DNA of 64,000 nt from Flavobacteriaceae bacterium. GTDB taxonomy: Bacteria > Bacteroidota > Bacteroidia > Flavobacteriales > Weeksellaceae. The stretch lies in NCBI GenBank assembly GCA_030538275.1, contig JAUNUH010000009.1:69582-133581 (forward strand), given 5' to 3'. Shown here piece after piece: positions 1-9,671 of the stretch. Each line of letters starts with the position of its first letter. Position 1 is the first letter of the stretch. Made by a program: the position numbers and the translations under genes. The notes beneath the pieces were generated by a model. The model was not told the DNA's origin, did not search any database, and worked only from the letters and a program-made list of their open reading frames with translations.

Positions 1-309
1 TCGGTTCAGGATATATTGGGTGATTAATTTGCCAAATTTATCTCTGTCTTTTTTAGAAACTTTGGCGTATCCATAGCCAGGCAAATCGACTAGATACCAA
101 CTTTCATTGATTAAAAAATGATTGATAAGTTGTGTTTTCCCAGGTGTTGATGAGGTTTTGGCTAATTTTTTATTGTTGGTAAGCAGATTTATCAGGGATG
201 ATTTTCCTACATTGGAACGGCCAATAAATGCATATTCGGGTATATTATCCGGGGGGCATTTGCTCCAATCGGTATTACTTTCGACAAAATTAGCCGTTTT
301 AATCAGCAT
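1..309 (-). CDS. engB: EngB/YsxC ribosome-biogenesis GTPase, N-terminal part
   Basis: The first 103 residues of a TRAFAC GTPase are present; the gene runs off the left edge, so the 3' end is missing. The P-loop [10 protein letters not shown] (G1) and DLPGYG (G3) are clear and match the EngB/YsxC/YihA family, which binds GTP and acts in late assembly of the 50S ribosomal subunit in the cytoplasm. The start is the ATG at 309, which directly follows the TAA stop of the upstream hydrolase gene (TAAATG), so the two genes are probably co-transcribed and translationally coupled. Family assignment is secure; nothing can be said about the missing C-terminal half. Confidence 0.93.
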   Translation of the reverse strand, partial: MLIKTANFVESNTDWSKCPPDNIPEYAFIGRSNVGKSSLINLLTNNKKLAKTSSTPGKTQLINHFLINESWYLVDLPGYGYAKVSKKDRDKFGKLITQYILNR

Positions 310-1080
310 TTAAGGGGTTTTTACTTTTGGATCTAGCCAATTAAACAAAATTTCATTGAAGAGTTGTGGATGTTCCATCATGGGTGCATGACCGCATTTG
401 TCGATCCAGAACAAATCAGAATTTGGCAAGCCTTCATCAAATTCCACGGCAACTTCTGGCGGTGTTACGGTATCTTGTTTTCCCCAGATCAGGCAAACAG
501 GCGTTTGTACATCTTTAAGCTGATTTTTCATGTTGTGTTTGATGGCGCTTCTTGCGATGTAGAGCGTTTTTATGGCTTTTTTCTTGTCATTCACGGTTTC
601 AAAAACTTCGTCCACAAGCACTTTTGTCGCAACTTCTGGGTCATAAAAAACCTCTTCTGCTTTGCGTTTTACGTAGTCGTAATTTCCTCTTTTTGGAAAA
701 GTTTCGCCAAAAGATTTTTCATAGAGGCCAGAGCTGCCTGTCAAAACCAACGAATGCACCATATCTGGATGTTCTGCCGTAACTACCAACCCCACATGTC
801 CGCCCAAAGAATTTCCTACCAGAGTTGCAGGTTGTTGAACCACATCTTTTAAGAAGCGATAAACAAATTTTGCAATATTGCTAACATTGGTATTCAATAT
901 AGGCAAGTCATACAAGGGTATTTCGGGTGCATAAATTTTGTAGCCTTTGGTTGAGAAATACTTCATCAATTCATCAAAATTACTCAAACCGCCCATCAAT
1001 CCATGCAAAAGTACAATCGGGTGACCTTCTCCCTCTTCGATATAAGTGTACTTTTTTTGTTTTTTTATTTTAAATAACAT
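310..1080 (-). CDS. Alpha/beta-fold hydrolase
   Basis: A 256-residue alpha/beta hydrolase of the small cytoplasmic esterase type; no signal peptide is seen. The oxyanion-hole region HGLMGG lies near residue 26, the nucleophile elbow is GNSLGG (Ser91), and Asp203 (GKQDTVTPP) and His231 (CGHAPMMEHP) complete the triad. The substrate cannot be read from the sequence. I chose the ATG at 1080 (MLFKIKKQ); an in-frame ATG at 1107 would add nine residues that do not resemble the family. The stop codon abuts the engB start, suggesting an operon with engB. It could also be annotated as a lipase or haloperoxidase-like enzyme. Confidence 0.88.
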   Translation of the reverse strand: MLFKIKKQKKYTYIEEGEGHPIVLLHGLMGGLSNFDELMKYFSTKGYKIYAPEIPLYDLPILNTNVSNIAKFVYRFLKDVVQQPATLVGNSLGGHVGLVVTAEHPDMVHSLVLTGSSGLYEKSFGETFPKRGNYDYVKRKAEEVFYDPEVATKVLVDEVFETVNDKKKAIKTLYIARSAIKHNMKNQLKDVQTPVCLIWGKQDTVTPPEVAVEFDEGLPNSDLFWIDKCGHAPMMEHPQLFNEILFNWLDPKVKTP

Positions 1081-1281
1081 GCAAGTTTGTTTGAAACCAA
1101 CATACAAAATTAAGATATTTTTAATAAATTAGGTTTACATAAGATATTTTATCATGATTTTGTTATAAATAAGAATTAAAATCTATTCGAATCATTCAAT
1201 TGATATTTGTGTAAACTTGTTTAAATCAGTGAGTTGGTTTTGTTTTTCAATCTTTTAATTTTTAGAATTTTGAAAAATAAA

Positions 1282-1307
1282 AAAGCCGTTTACAATGAAA
1301 CGGCTTT
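1282..1307 (-). terminator. Intrinsic terminator after rplT
   Basis: A 10-bp perfect stem AAAGCCGTTT/AAACGGCTTT (1282-1291 with 1298-1307) with a 6-nt loop. On the minus strand it is followed by a T-rich run, as expected for a terminator 20 nt downstream of the rplT stop. Between it and the hydrolase start at 1080 (about 200 bp) I see only AT-rich DNA that should hold the hydrolase promoter. Confidence 0.8.
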
Positions 1308-1327
1308 GATATCAGTTCTGTTAATAT

Positions 1328-1672
1328 TTATTTTACAGTATCGACAATTGCTTTGAAAGCTTCTGGGTGATTTAATGCTAAATCTGCCAGTACTTTACGG
1401 TTTAGTTCGATTTCATTTTTCTTCAATGCGCCCATCAATTGGCTGTAGGACATGCCATGAAGGCGTGCACCTGCATTGATACGCTGAATCCATAAAGAAC
1501 GGAAGTTTCTCTTTTTCTGTCTTCTGTCGCGGTATGAATATAGCATAGCTTTTTCTACCGCATTTTTGGCCACTGTCCATACGTTTTTACGTCTTCCGAA
1601 ATAGCCTTTTGCCTGTTTTAGGACTTTTTTTCTGCGTCTTCTTGACGCTACTGAATTTACTGATCTTGGCAT
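1328..1672 (-). CDS. rplT: 50S ribosomal protein L20
   Basis: This 114-residue protein matches bL20: basic N-terminus [16 protein letters not shown], then [10 protein letters not shown] and the conserved [21 protein letters not shown] segment shortened here to its core [10 protein letters not shown]20 binds 23S rRNA early in 50S assembly and in many bacteria also represses its own operon. The gene is last in the thrS-infC-rpmI-rplT order seen here and ends at a terminator. The 146-bp spacer to rpmI is longer than needed for coupling; it contains a palindromic AT stretch (around 1726-1752) that could be a regulatory structure, but I cannot show this. Confidence 0.98.
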   Translation of the reverse strand: MPRSVNSVASRRRRKKVLKQAKGYFGRRKNVWTVAKNAVEKAMLYSYRDRRQKKRNFRSLWIQRINAGARLHGMSYSQLMGALKKNEIELNRKVLADLALNHPEAFKAIVDTVK

Positions 1673-1818
1673 AATTTTTAATTTTTTGACCTTGGGCGGA
1701 CTTTATCACTTTTTAGAGCCTCGGGTCGGGTTAATAATTAATTAATAAACCGGGTTGAAACTTTGGTCTATAAATACTTTCATCTCTACTCGATGATTGT
1801 ATTTAATTTAGACGCAAT

Positions 1819-2016
1819 TTATTTCAAACCTAATTGTTCCTTAACGCTGTTCGAATCTGCTTTAGATACAAGCGTCATTTTAGTTAGATTTCTCTTTTGT
1901 TTGGTTTCTTTTTTCGTCAGAATGTGGCTTTTGTAAGCATGTTTACGCTTGATTTTGCCAGTTCCGGTTAATTTGAAACGTTTTTTAGCGCCTGATTTTG
2001 TTTTTTGCTTTGGCAT
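1819..2016 (-). CDS. rpmI: 50S ribosomal protein L35
   Basis: A 65-residue, very basic protein matching bL35: N-terminal [20 protein letters not shown] followed by [13 protein letters not shown]. It is a component of the large ribosomal subunit. It lies between infC and rplT, the usual order. The 119-bp gap to infC holds a 14-bp tandem duplication (2061-2088) and no recognisable ribosome-binding site. Length is normal for the family. Confidence 0.98.
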   Translation of the reverse strand: MPKQKTKSGAKKRFKLTGTGKIKRKHAYKSHILTKKETKQKRNLTKMTLVSKADSNSVKEQLGLK

Positions 2017-2060
2017 TTTTGATTTATTTATTATTGAACTGATATTTTTTTATTGAACCT

Positions 2061-2088
2061 AAGATTTAAGACACAAGATTTAAGACGT
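2061..2088. repeat. 14-bp direct tandem repeat in the infC-rpmI spacer
   Basis: AAGATTTAAGACAC (2061-2074) is followed directly by AAGATTTAAGACGT (2075-2088), matching at 12 of 14 positions. The motif resembles the 14-bp tandem repeat at 50983-51010 (shared AAGAC/CAAGATT words). Function unknown; it lies inside an operon spacer, so it is transcribed. Confidence 0.7.
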
Positions 2089-2135
2089 ATGATTGTTTAA
2101 TTCAATACTCATAACTCTGCACTCATATCTCAAAA

Positions 2136-2696
2136 CTATTTTTTCGGAGCCATCATCATAATCATTCTTTTCCCTTCCAGTTTTGGCATTTGTTCTACTT
2201 TTCCTACTTCTTCCAAATCTTGAGCGAGTCTCAATAACAAGATTTCGCCTTGATCTTTGAACACGATTGATCGTCCTTTGAAAAACACATAAGCCTTTAA
2301 TTTGGCACCATCTTTAAGAAAACTTTCAGCATGTCGTTTTTTGAACTCATAATCGTGATCATCTGTTTGTGGACCAAAACGAATTTCTTTGATTACAACT
2401 TTTGTTTGCTTGGCTTTCATTTCTTTTTGACGCTTTTTTTGGTCATAAAGAAATTTCTTATAATCCAATATTTTGGCCACAGGAGGTTTTGCGTTTTCCG
2501 TAATTAGCACTAAGTCTAATTCGTGTTCCCGTGCCATTTGCAGAGCCTTGGCTGTCTTGTAAACTCCTATTTCGATTTCTTCCACATCACCCACGACACG
2601 TACCTCGGGTACCCGTATATTGTCGTTGATTTTGTGCTCATCTTCCTGTTGTTTTCTTGGTGGTCGGTACCCACCTCGTCTTCTTATTGCGATAAT
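2136..2696 (-). CDS. infC: Translation initiation factor IF-3, probable ATT start
   Basis: IF-3 binds the 30S subunit, prevents premature 50S joining and checks initiator tRNA and start codon. The reading frame contains the family N-terminus [16 protein letters not shown], the [14 protein letters not shown] core, the linker helix and the C-terminal domain ([16 protein letters not shown]). The frame is open only back to a TAG at 2697-2699, and the codons right after it are ATT ATC GCA ATA AGA AGA. No ATG precedes the conserved N-terminus and the first GTG (2594) would remove 34 conserved residues. I therefore take ATT at 2696 as the start, giving 186 aa. AUU starts are a known infC trait that allows autoregulation. 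The gap to the thrS stop is 14 nt. Confidence 0.92.
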   Translation of the reverse strand: MIAIRRRGGYRPPRKQQEDEHKINDNIRVPEVRVVGDVEEIEIGVYKTAKALQMAREHELDLVLITENAKPPVAKILDYKKFLYDQKKRQKEMKAKQTKVVIKEIRFGPQTDDHDYEFKKRHAESFLKDGAKLKAYVFFKGRSIVFKDQGEILLLRLAQDLEEVGKVEQMPKLEGKRMIMMMAPKK

Positions 2697-2710
2697 CTAT
2701 AATGTTTTGG

Positions 2711-4630
2711 TTATACTTTCATTTCATTTATCAAACGATTTTGGAATTCTTCTAAACTAAAAGTTCCCAAGTCGCCTTCTCCATGTTTACGAACAGAAAC
2801 CGTTCCGTTTTCTTCTTCTTTTTCGCCTACAATCAGCATATAAGGAATTTTAGAAAGCTCTGCATCACGTATCTTTCTGCCTGTTTTCTCTGCTCTTTCG
2901 TCAACAAGGCCGCAAATATCCGAATTTTCTACGAATTTTAAAACTTTTTTACTGTAATCTAAATACTTATCGCTTATGGGTAAAATTATAAACTGTTCTG
3001 TAGCCAGCCAAAGTGGGAAATTTCCACCGGTTTGTTCCAGTAAAATTGCCACAAACCTTTCCATAGAGCCAAATGGTGCGCGATGTATCATCACCGGACG
3101 ATGCTTTTCTCCGTCGCTACCGATATAGGTTAAATCAAATCTTTCGGGTAAATTATAATCCACCTGAATTGTACCCAGTTGCCATTTTCTGCCCAAAACG
3201 TCTTTTACCATAAAATCTAGTTTTGGTCCATAAAATGCAGCCTCGCCCAGCTCCATTACTGTATTTAGGCCTTTGGCTTTTGCTGCTTGAATGATGGCGT
3301 TTTCTGCTTTTTCCCAGTTTTCGTCGCTTCCTATATATTTTTCCTTATTTTCTGGGTCGCGTAAAGAAATTTGAGCTGTAAAATTTTCAAATCCCAAGGA
3401 ATTGAAAACGTAAAGAACAAGGTCGATTACTTTTTCAAATTCTTCGAGCAATTGATCTGGTGTGCAAAAAAGGTGAGCATCGTCTTGGGTAAATCCGCGG
3501 ACGCGTGTCAATCCATGTAGTTCGCCACTTTGTTCGTAACGATATACCGTACCGAATTCTGCATATCGCACGGGTAAATCTCGATAGGACCACTGCTGGG
3601 ATTTAAAAATTTCACAGTGATGCGGGCAATTCATGGGTTTTAATAAAAATTCTTCGTCTTCGTTTGGAGTACGGATCGGTTGAAAGCTATCTTCGCCATA
3701 TTTTTCATAATGGCCAGAAGTTACATACAAATTTTTATGACCTATATGTGGCGTCATGACAAAGTCGTATCCACCTTTTCGTTGTGCTTCTGAAAGGAAA
3801 TTCTCGAGTTTCTTGCGCAAAGCAGCTCCTTTGGGTAGCCATAACGGCAGTCCTGCTCCAACTTTTTCTGAAAAAGTAAAAATTCCCAAATCACGACCTA
3901 ATTTTCGGTGGTCGCGCTTTTTGGCTTCTTCCAAGTTGTGCAAATATTCTTTGAGTTCTCTTTGTTTAGGAAATGAAATTCCATACACACGTGTCAACTG
4001 TTTATTTTTTTCGTTTCCTCGCCAATATGCGCCTGCTGCGTTTAATATTTTTACAGCTTTTACAGGAGAGGTATCTGGTAAATGACCGCCACGGCACAAA
4101 TCGGTAAAGTTTTCGTGCGAACAGAATGTAATGCTTCCATCTTCCAGATTTTCAATTAATTCGGTTTTAAATGGATTGTCTTTGTAAATTTCTAGAGCCT
4201 CTTGTTTAGAAATGGGATACAGCTTGAATTCGCTTTTCTTTTTTGCGTTTTGAAGCATTCTATTTTCGATTTCTTCAAAATCTTTTTCAGATAAACTGTC
4301 TTCGCCAAAATCCACATCATAATAAAATCCATTTTCAATAGGTGGGCCAATGGTGAGTTTTGCATGAGGATAAACTTCTAAAATGGCTTGTGCCAATAAG
4401 TGTGCAGAGGAATGCCAGAAAGCTTTTTTGCCCAAATCATCTTTCCAAGTAAGCAGATGGAGTGTGGCATCCTGTGTAATAGGCGTGTGAAGCTCGGTTT
4501 GATTCCCGTTGACCAAGGCAGAGAGTACATTTCTTGCCAGTCCTTCACTAATGTCTTTTGCAACGTCCATAGCCGAAACCGAATGTTCATACGAACGAAC
4601 ACTTCCGTCGGGTAGCGTGATGTTTACCAT
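2711..4630 (-). CDS. thrS: Threonyl-tRNA synthetase
   Basis: A 639-residue class II aminoacyl-tRNA synthetase that charges tRNA-Thr. Domains in order: TGS ([10 protein letters not shown], residues 1-60), the editing domain with HSSAH and the CRGGH segment, the catalytic core with NCPHHCEIF (zinc cysteine), DDAHLF, motif 2 around TRVRGF and motif 3 GSMERF, then an anticodon-binding domain. The ATG at 4630 is preferred over an in-frame one at 4651 because it starts the TGS domain directly and because a -7 promoter box (TATCTTTG on the minus strand, 4649-4656) overlaps the longer version. It leads the thrS-infC-rpmI-rplT operon. Confidence 0.98.
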   Translation of the reverse strand: MVNITLPDGSVRSYEHSVSAMDVAKDISEGLARNVLSALVNGNQTELHTPITQDATLHLLTWKDDLGKKAFWHSSAHLLAQAILEVYPHAKLTIGPPIENGFYYDVDFGEDSLSEKDFEEIENRMLQNAKKKSEFKLYPISKQEALEIYKDNPFKTELIENLEDGSITFCSHENFTDLCRGGHLPDTSPVKAVKILNAAGAYWRGNEKNKQLTRVYGISFPKQRELKEYLHNLEEAKKRDHRKLGRDLGIFTFSEKVGAGLPLWLPKGAALRKKLENFLSEAQRKGGYDFVMTPHIGHKNLYVTSGHYEKYGEDSFQPIRTPNEDEEFLLKPMNCPHHCEIFKSQQWSYRDLPVRYAEFGTVYRYEQSGELHGLTRVRGFTQDDAHLFCTPDQLLEEFEKVIDLVLYVFNSLGFENFTAQISLRDPENKEKYIGSDENWEKAENAIIQAAKAKGLNTVMELGEAAFYGPKLDFMVKDVLGRKWQLGTIQVDYNLPERFDLTYIGSDGEKHRPVMIHRAPFGSMERFVAILLEQTGGNFPLWLATEQFIILPISDKYLDYSKKVLKFVENSDICGLVDERAEKTGRKIRDAELSKIPYMLIVGEKEEENGTVSVRKHGEGDLGTFSLEEFQNRLINEMKV

Positions 4631-4648
4631 AATTATTGTTTTGGGTGG

Positions 4649-4656
4649 CAAAGATA
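4649..4656 (-). promoter_or_regulatory. Bacteroidota -7 box upstream of thrS
   Basis: On the minus strand this reads TATCTTTG, a match to the TAnnTTTG -7 element of Bacteroidota sigma-A promoters, 18 nt upstream of the chosen thrS ATG. No good -33 TTG is visible at the expected distance. The intergenic region 4657-4845 is AT-rich and also contains TAATTTTG at 4822-4829 on the plus strand, a weaker candidate for the TPR gene. Confidence 0.5.
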
Positions 4657-4845
4657 AGTAAATTGATGTTCGGGTGAAAAGTGAGGGAAAAAATATGCTA
4701 TATTTATTGTTAAATGAAAATTTTGAATGAAAAGAAGATTTAATTTTTCATGAAAAAACCATCCTTTACAACTTGTTAATACAATTAATCTCCCTTCGTT
4801 CACGTTTGCATAAAAGTTGATTAATTTTGATTTCAAATTTTTTCT

Positions 4846-7818
4846 ATGCGAAAAAAATCCATTTTATTAGGTGCGCTTTTCACGGTTTCTGTGTGGTCAG
4901 CGGCGCAAACCACTAATATTAATTTTGATGAGAACAGAGATTTTAAACATGCAAAATATCTGTATTTGACCGAAACTTATAAGGCAGCTCAGAATAAATT
5001 CGAAAAAGTGCTGGATCGACCAGATTTAGATAAGAATTCCGAAGAAGCAGCAGAGTTTTATGCGTCTTTGGTAGCACTCATTAACAATGAGCGAGGTGCA
5101 GAAGAGCGTTTTTTGGCCTTTCAAGACAAATATCCACGCAGTATTTATGTGCGAAATGGGGCTTGGGAGCTTGGTAGTTTTTATTTGCGCAACGGTGATT
5201 ATGATAATGCTTATAAATATTTAACGCTGGGTAATTTGAATGATTTGCCAGAGCGTAAACGCAATGAATATCAATTCAAATTGGGGTATGTAGCCTTCAT
5301 GAAAGGGAATGAAAGAGAAGCGTTGAGGCATTTGGAGCCATTGGTGCGATCAGACAAATATCAAGATGAAGCAGCTTATTACACAGGCCATATATATTAT
5401 TCCCAGAAAAATTTTGAAAAGGCCTTTACCTACTTTGATGCTTTGCGCAAGAGAAATCCAGATTATGAAACTCGTGTGTTGCCTTATGTTGTTCAGATAG
5501 AGTTTAATAATGGAGAATATCAAAAAGCCATTGAAGACGGACAACGTCTTTTGAGCCAAAACCGAGATAGATTTATACAATCCGAGGTTTCGAAAATTGT
5601 GGGTGAAAGTTATTTTCAACTTAAAGAATATGACAAGGCAATTCCCTATTTGGAGGCTTATACGGGTGAAAAATCCAATGCAGATTATTACCAATTAGGC
5701 TACGCATATTATCAAAAAGGCGATTATGCGCAAGCGGTTTCATTATTTAACAAAATAATTGGCGAAAAAACGCCGCTAGCACAAACAGCTTATTATCAAC
5801 TTGGGAATTCGTATCTGCAGCAATCTATGAAAAGAGAGGCACTTACCGCCTATAAATCAGCTTCTGAAATGAATTTTAATGCGCAAATTCAAGAAGATGC
5901 TTTTTATAATTATGCCAAGTTGAGTTACGATATTGGGAATCCTTTTGTGGGAACTCCAGAGGTGTTGCAAAGTTTTATTAAAACTTATCCCAGATCCAAA
6001 TATAATTCAGAAATCAATGATTATTTGGTAGATGCTTTTATATCTTCTGGGAATTATAAAAATGCTTTGGATGTTTTGAATAAAATTTCAAACAAAACTT
6101 TAGCACAATTAGCTGCAGAGCAACAGGCGGCATTTTTGTATGGCTCTGAATTGGTAAAAGAAGGTAAAATGGCAGAGGCAGAAAGTAATTTTAATATGGC
6201 TGCCAAATCCAATTCTGATGCAAAAATCAAAGCGCGCGCTACTTTTTGGCAAGGTGAAAGCAACTTTAGACAAGATAAATTTGAGCGTGCATTGAGCAAT
6301 TTTAAATCGTTTAAAGTTTTGAATGTTGAAGTTCCAGAGACTAAAGAGATTGATTATCAACTAGGTTACACTTATTTAAAGTTGCGCCAGTATTCTAATG
6401 CTGCATCTTCCTTTGAAACATATTTGGCTACAAATCCTCCAGGAGATTTCAAGGCAGATGCCAAAATCAGATTGGCAGACGCATATATAGGAGCTAAACA
6501 AACCCAAAAAGCACTTGGGTTGTATCAAGAAATTGCGACTCAAAACGTAGCACAATCAGATGAGGCTGCGTTTAATCGAGCGGTTGTTTTGGGGATTTTA
6601 GGCGAAAACGACAATAAAATTTCTGCTTTAGAGAGTTTTATTAATTCTTATCCAAATTCCAAATATTTTGAAAATGCCCGATTGGAGCTGGCAGAAGCCT
6701 ATCTGCGAAAAGGGGATAATAACAAGGCTATGAGTCAATTAGATGCTTTGATAAAAAACGGAAAACCCGAAATGGTGGCACGCGCAAGACTGCGTAAAGG
6801 TTTAATTTATTATAACAAAGAAGACAACTCGCGCGCTTTGACGGAGTTCAAGTCTGTAGCAGAAAATTATCCGCGAACTCAGCTTGCATTACAAGGGATA
6901 GATAACGCCAAGCGTATTTATGTAGAAGAAAATAACTTGACTGAATTTGAGCGTTGGGCCAATGGTCTAGGATATTACACTGTGGATCAGTCTGAATTGG
7001 AAAATTTGGCCTATCAATCTGCTAAAAAAACATTTGATGATAAAAATTATGCTGCGGCAATTCCACAATTAGAAAGTTTTATTTCTAAATATCCAAATTC
7101 TGGCTATGCAAATGCCATCAATTATAGTTTGGGTGAAAGCTATTATCTTACAGAAAGTTATCAAAAGGCCAAGGATCCATTATTGAAGGTTGCAGGTTCT
7201 AATAATGAGTTTCAGGAAGATGCGCTCTTGCGTTTATCACAAATTTATCTCCAAACACAAGAAACCACCGAAGCCCTATTGATGTTGGAAAATTTGAACA
7301 GAATTACCACAAATCCGGCGTACAAAACTTATGCAGAAATTAATTTAATGCGATTGTACAGTGAAAAAGGACAACATAACCAGGCGGTTCAAATGGCCGA
7401 TGCGGTTTTGCAGAATTCCAAAAATGAAACCTCTGTTTTGCAAGAAGCAGAATTGACCAAAGCAAGAAGTCTTTTTGCATCTAAGCGATTCAATCCCGCA
7501 AGAGAAGCGTATTCCAAATTAGAATCTGCCGCTTCCAATGCTGTAAAAGCAGAAGCCAATTACTACAAAGCTTGGTTCTATAATCAAGACAAAAAATATG
7601 AAATCTCGAATGAAATCGTGTTTTATCTTGCTTCTAAATTTTCTGAACAACAATATTGGGGAAGTAGAGCTCTGATTGTAATGGCAGATAACTATTATAA
7701 TTTGGGAGATTTGTATCAAGCCAATGCAACTATAGATGCGGTTTTGGATAATTATCAAAATTATCCTGATGTTATGGCAGAAGCAAATGCACTTAAAAAT
7801 AAATTCAACCGTAAATAA
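4846..7818 (+). CDS. Large periplasmic tetratricopeptide-repeat protein
   Basis: A 990-residue protein with a signal peptide (MRKKSILLGALFTVSVWSAAQ) and then almost continuous TPR-type helical repeats, e.g. AYYTGHIYYSQKNFEKAFTY, ADYYQLGYAYYQKGDYAQAV and AINYSLGESYYLTESYQKA. No catalytic domain is seen, so it is likely a scaffold or adaptor in the periplasm or on the inner face of the outer membrane. The stop lies 77 bp before the chosen start of the following barrel gene on the same strand, so the two probably form an operon and may interact. I do not recognise a named function. Confidence 0.85.
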   Translation: MRKKSILLGALFTVSVWSAAQTTNINFDENRDFKHAKYLYLTETYKAAQNKFEKVLDRPDLDKNSEEAAEFYASLVALINNERGAEERFLAFQDKYPRSIYVRNGAWELGSFYLRNGDYDNAYKYLTLGNLNDLPERKRNEYQFKLGYVAFMKGNEREALRHLEPLVRSDKYQDEAAYYTGHIYYSQKNFEKAFTYFDALRKRNPDYETRVLPYVVQIEFNNGEYQKAIEDGQRLLSQNRDRFIQSEVSKIVGESYFQLKEYDKAIPYLEAYTGEKSNADYYQLGYAYYQKGDYAQAVSLFNKIIGEKTPLAQTAYYQLGNSYLQQSMKREALTAYKSASEMNFNAQIQEDAFYNYAKLSYDIGNPFVGTPEVLQSFIKTYPRSKYNSEINDYLVDAFISSGNYKNALDVLNKISNKTLAQLAAEQQAAFLYGSELVKEGKMAEAESNFNMAAKSNSDAKIKARATFWQGESNFRQDKFERALSNFKSFKVLNVEVPETKEIDYQLGYTYLKLRQYSNAASSFETYLATNPPGDFKADAKIRLADAYIGAKQTQKALGLYQEIATQNVAQSDEAAFNRAVVLGILGENDNKISALESFINSYPNSKYFENARLELAEAYLRKGDNNKAMSQLDALIKNGKPEMVARARLRKGLIYYNKEDNSRALTEFKSVAENYPRTQLALQGIDNAKRIYVEENNLTEFERWANGLGYYTVDQSELENLAYQSAKKTFDDKNYAAAIPQLESFISKYPNSGYANAINYSLGESYYLTESYQKAKDPLLKVAGSNNEFQEDALLRLSQIYLQTQETTEALLMLENLNRITTNPAYKTYAEINLMRLYSEKGQHNQAVQMADAVLQNSKNETSVLQEAELTKARSLFASKRFNPAREAYSKLESAASNAVKAEANYYKAWFYNQDKKYEISNEIVFYLASKFSEQQYWGSRALIVMADNYYNLGDLYQANATIDAVLDNYQNYPDVMAEANALKNKFNRK

Positions 7819-7895
7819 TACGTAGAAAAATGTTAAAAAACAATCATAATCAGCAAGTTGTTGTAGGAAGCTGTACTTATTTTACAAATTCAAAT

Positions 7896-9617
7896 ATGAA
7901 ATTATATATTTTTCTTTTAACTTTTATAATAAGTGGAATTGCTTGGGCTCAAATTCAACAAGGGCAAACCACCGTAAATCGTGAAGAAGACTTTACGCAA
8001 GAATCTGTAACGGTGGAACGTAATTATGAACCCAAAGTAGAAGCTGCCGAAAAAATTAAACAAACTCCAAAAATAGATCCAACCACAGGCAATAAACTGT
8101 CCGTAGATTATAGTTTGAAGGATGTTGAAGCTGAGTCTGACTTTGAAACTACCACTATTGGTGCAGAAGAATTGCCCGTAAAAGATCAAAGTCCGTATAA
8201 TAATTATATACGAGCAGGCTATGGGAATCGCGCTACGCTGCTTATAGACGGCTTTGGAGAATATGCGCTAGACCAAGACAAAAGCGTGGGAGCGGCTATA
8301 GATTATCGCTCGACCAATGGATACATCAAAGAAATGGATTTTTCTACCAATAATTCCAAGTTGGCTGCAGAGGGTTTTTTCAAGATGAATTTTGAAAATG
8401 CACTAGCAGATATTCGATTAGGCGGCGGAATGCATAAGCTAAATTATTATGGAATTCCAGAAAACCAAACATTCAGCGCGCCTGCAGATGTGGCGCAGCG
8501 CTATTCTAATCTCTATGTCAATGGAAAATACAAGGCCTATAATCACTTGTTTTTGGATGAAATCAAATTAAACGCAGGGTTTTTTGGTGATATACACGAT
8601 GCCACAGAGACTAATTTTGATGTATTTGCCAGGGTAGGAAACAACAAAGTTCTAGAATTGAATACCTTTAATGACTTGGCCTTGGGAATCTCTGCAGATT
8701 TAAATTTAAATGTAACCAATTCCAAATTCAAACTGCCTTTTTCTCATGATTTTTCATTATTAAATACAGGAATTGCCCCACAAATCCATTTCCAAAATGA
8801 GATTTTAAAAGTTTCGGCAGGTGCAAATCTTCAATACAACAATGAATCGACGCTCGATATCAGTGAGTTTCATATATTTCCAAAAGCAGAGGTATTTGTA
8901 ACTGCGGTGCCAGAATTTGGATTCTATGGTGGAATTACGGGAGGGATTTTACAAAACCGTTACCAATCTTTTTATCATAAAAATCCTTATTTATTGCCCA
9001 ATCAGCATTTAACTTCTACTATCAACAAAATGGAAGTTTATGCCGGAATTCGTGGAGATATTGGCGCCAACTTCAAATATGATGCATCTGCCAAATATCA
9101 GAATTTGGACAATATTCCGTTCATGAGTAGATATTATGGATTTGGCGAGCCGTATATGTCTGCCAATTCATTTTATATGGTCTATGACAATGGTAAAAAA
9201 TCTGTTATAGAAGGGAATATCAACTATTTGGGCATCAGTAATTTGAATTTGGGAGCCAATTTGTTGTTACAAACTTTTACACTAGATAATTTTGAAGAAG
9301 CTTGGGGGGAATCACCTTTAAAGGCTACAATATCCGGTGATTACAAATTATTGGATGAACGTTTGATTCTGGGTACAGACGTATTTTATGTTGATAAACG
9401 AAAGTTTTTGGAGAACCGAATTCATGTGAATGGTCAGAATGAAATTTTGAATGTTGATCCGTATGTCGATGTCAATTTTAATGCGACTTATTTAATTTTG
9501 GACCGCTGGGCAGCTTTTATAGAATTGAATAATGTTCTGAATAAAAATTACGAAAGATTTGTAGATTATCCTGTGCATGGTATCACAGCTGTTGGTGGAA
9601 TAATGTTTAAATTTTAA
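7896..9617 (+). CDS. TonB-receptor-like outer-membrane beta barrel without plug
   Basis: A 573-residue predicted outer-membrane protein with signal peptide MKLYIFLLTFIISGIAWAQ. Alternating hydrophobic strands fill residues 130-573, ending in the typical receptor C-terminus IELNNVLNKNYERF...GGIMFKF with terminal Phe. An acidic, low-complexity N-terminal segment (QQGQTTVNREEDFTQESVTV, then PKVEAAEKIKQTP) replaces the plug: no TonB-box or plug motifs are present, and at under 600 residues it is shorter than full receptors. The start at 7896 is chosen because it begins a clean signal peptide; an in-frame ATG at 7830 would add 22 residues. It follows the TPR gene closely. Substrate or partner unknown; it may be a structural barrel rather than a transporter. 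Confidence 0.8.
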   Translation: MKLYIFLLTFIISGIAWAQIQQGQTTVNREEDFTQESVTVERNYEPKVEAAEKIKQTPKIDPTTGNKLSVDYSLKDVEAESDFETTTIGAEELPVKDQSPYNNYIRAGYGNRATLLIDGFGEYALDQDKSVGAAIDYRSTNGYIKEMDFSTNNSKLAAEGFFKMNFENALADIRLGGGMHKLNYYGIPENQTFSAPADVAQRYSNLYVNGKYKAYNHLFLDEIKLNAGFFGDIHDATETNFDVFARVGNNKVLELNTFNDLALGISADLNLNVTNSKFKLPFSHDFSLLNTGIAPQIHFQNEILKVSAGANLQYNNESTLDISEFHIFPKAEVFVTAVPEFGFYGGITGGILQNRYQSFYHKNPYLLPNQHLTSTINKMEVYAGIRGDIGANFKYDASAKYQNLDNIPFMSRYYGFGEPYMSANSFYMVYDNGKKSVIEGNINYLGISNLNLGANLLLQTFTLDNFEEAWGESPLKATISGDYKLLDERLILGTDVFYVDKRKFLENRIHVNGQNEILNVDPYVDVNFNATYLILDRWAAFIELNNVLNKNYERFVDYPVHGITAVGGIMFKF

Positions 9618-9646
9618 TAAATTTAAACTCAATAAACAATAAACTA

Positions 9647-9654
9647 TATATTTG
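9647..9654 (+). promoter_or_regulatory. -7 box upstream of the App1-type gene
   Basis: TATATTTG matches TAnnTTTG and lies 17 nt upstream of the ATG at 9672. No clear -33 element. Confidence 0.4.
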
Positions 9655-9671
9655 TTTGAAAGGTAAATTGA

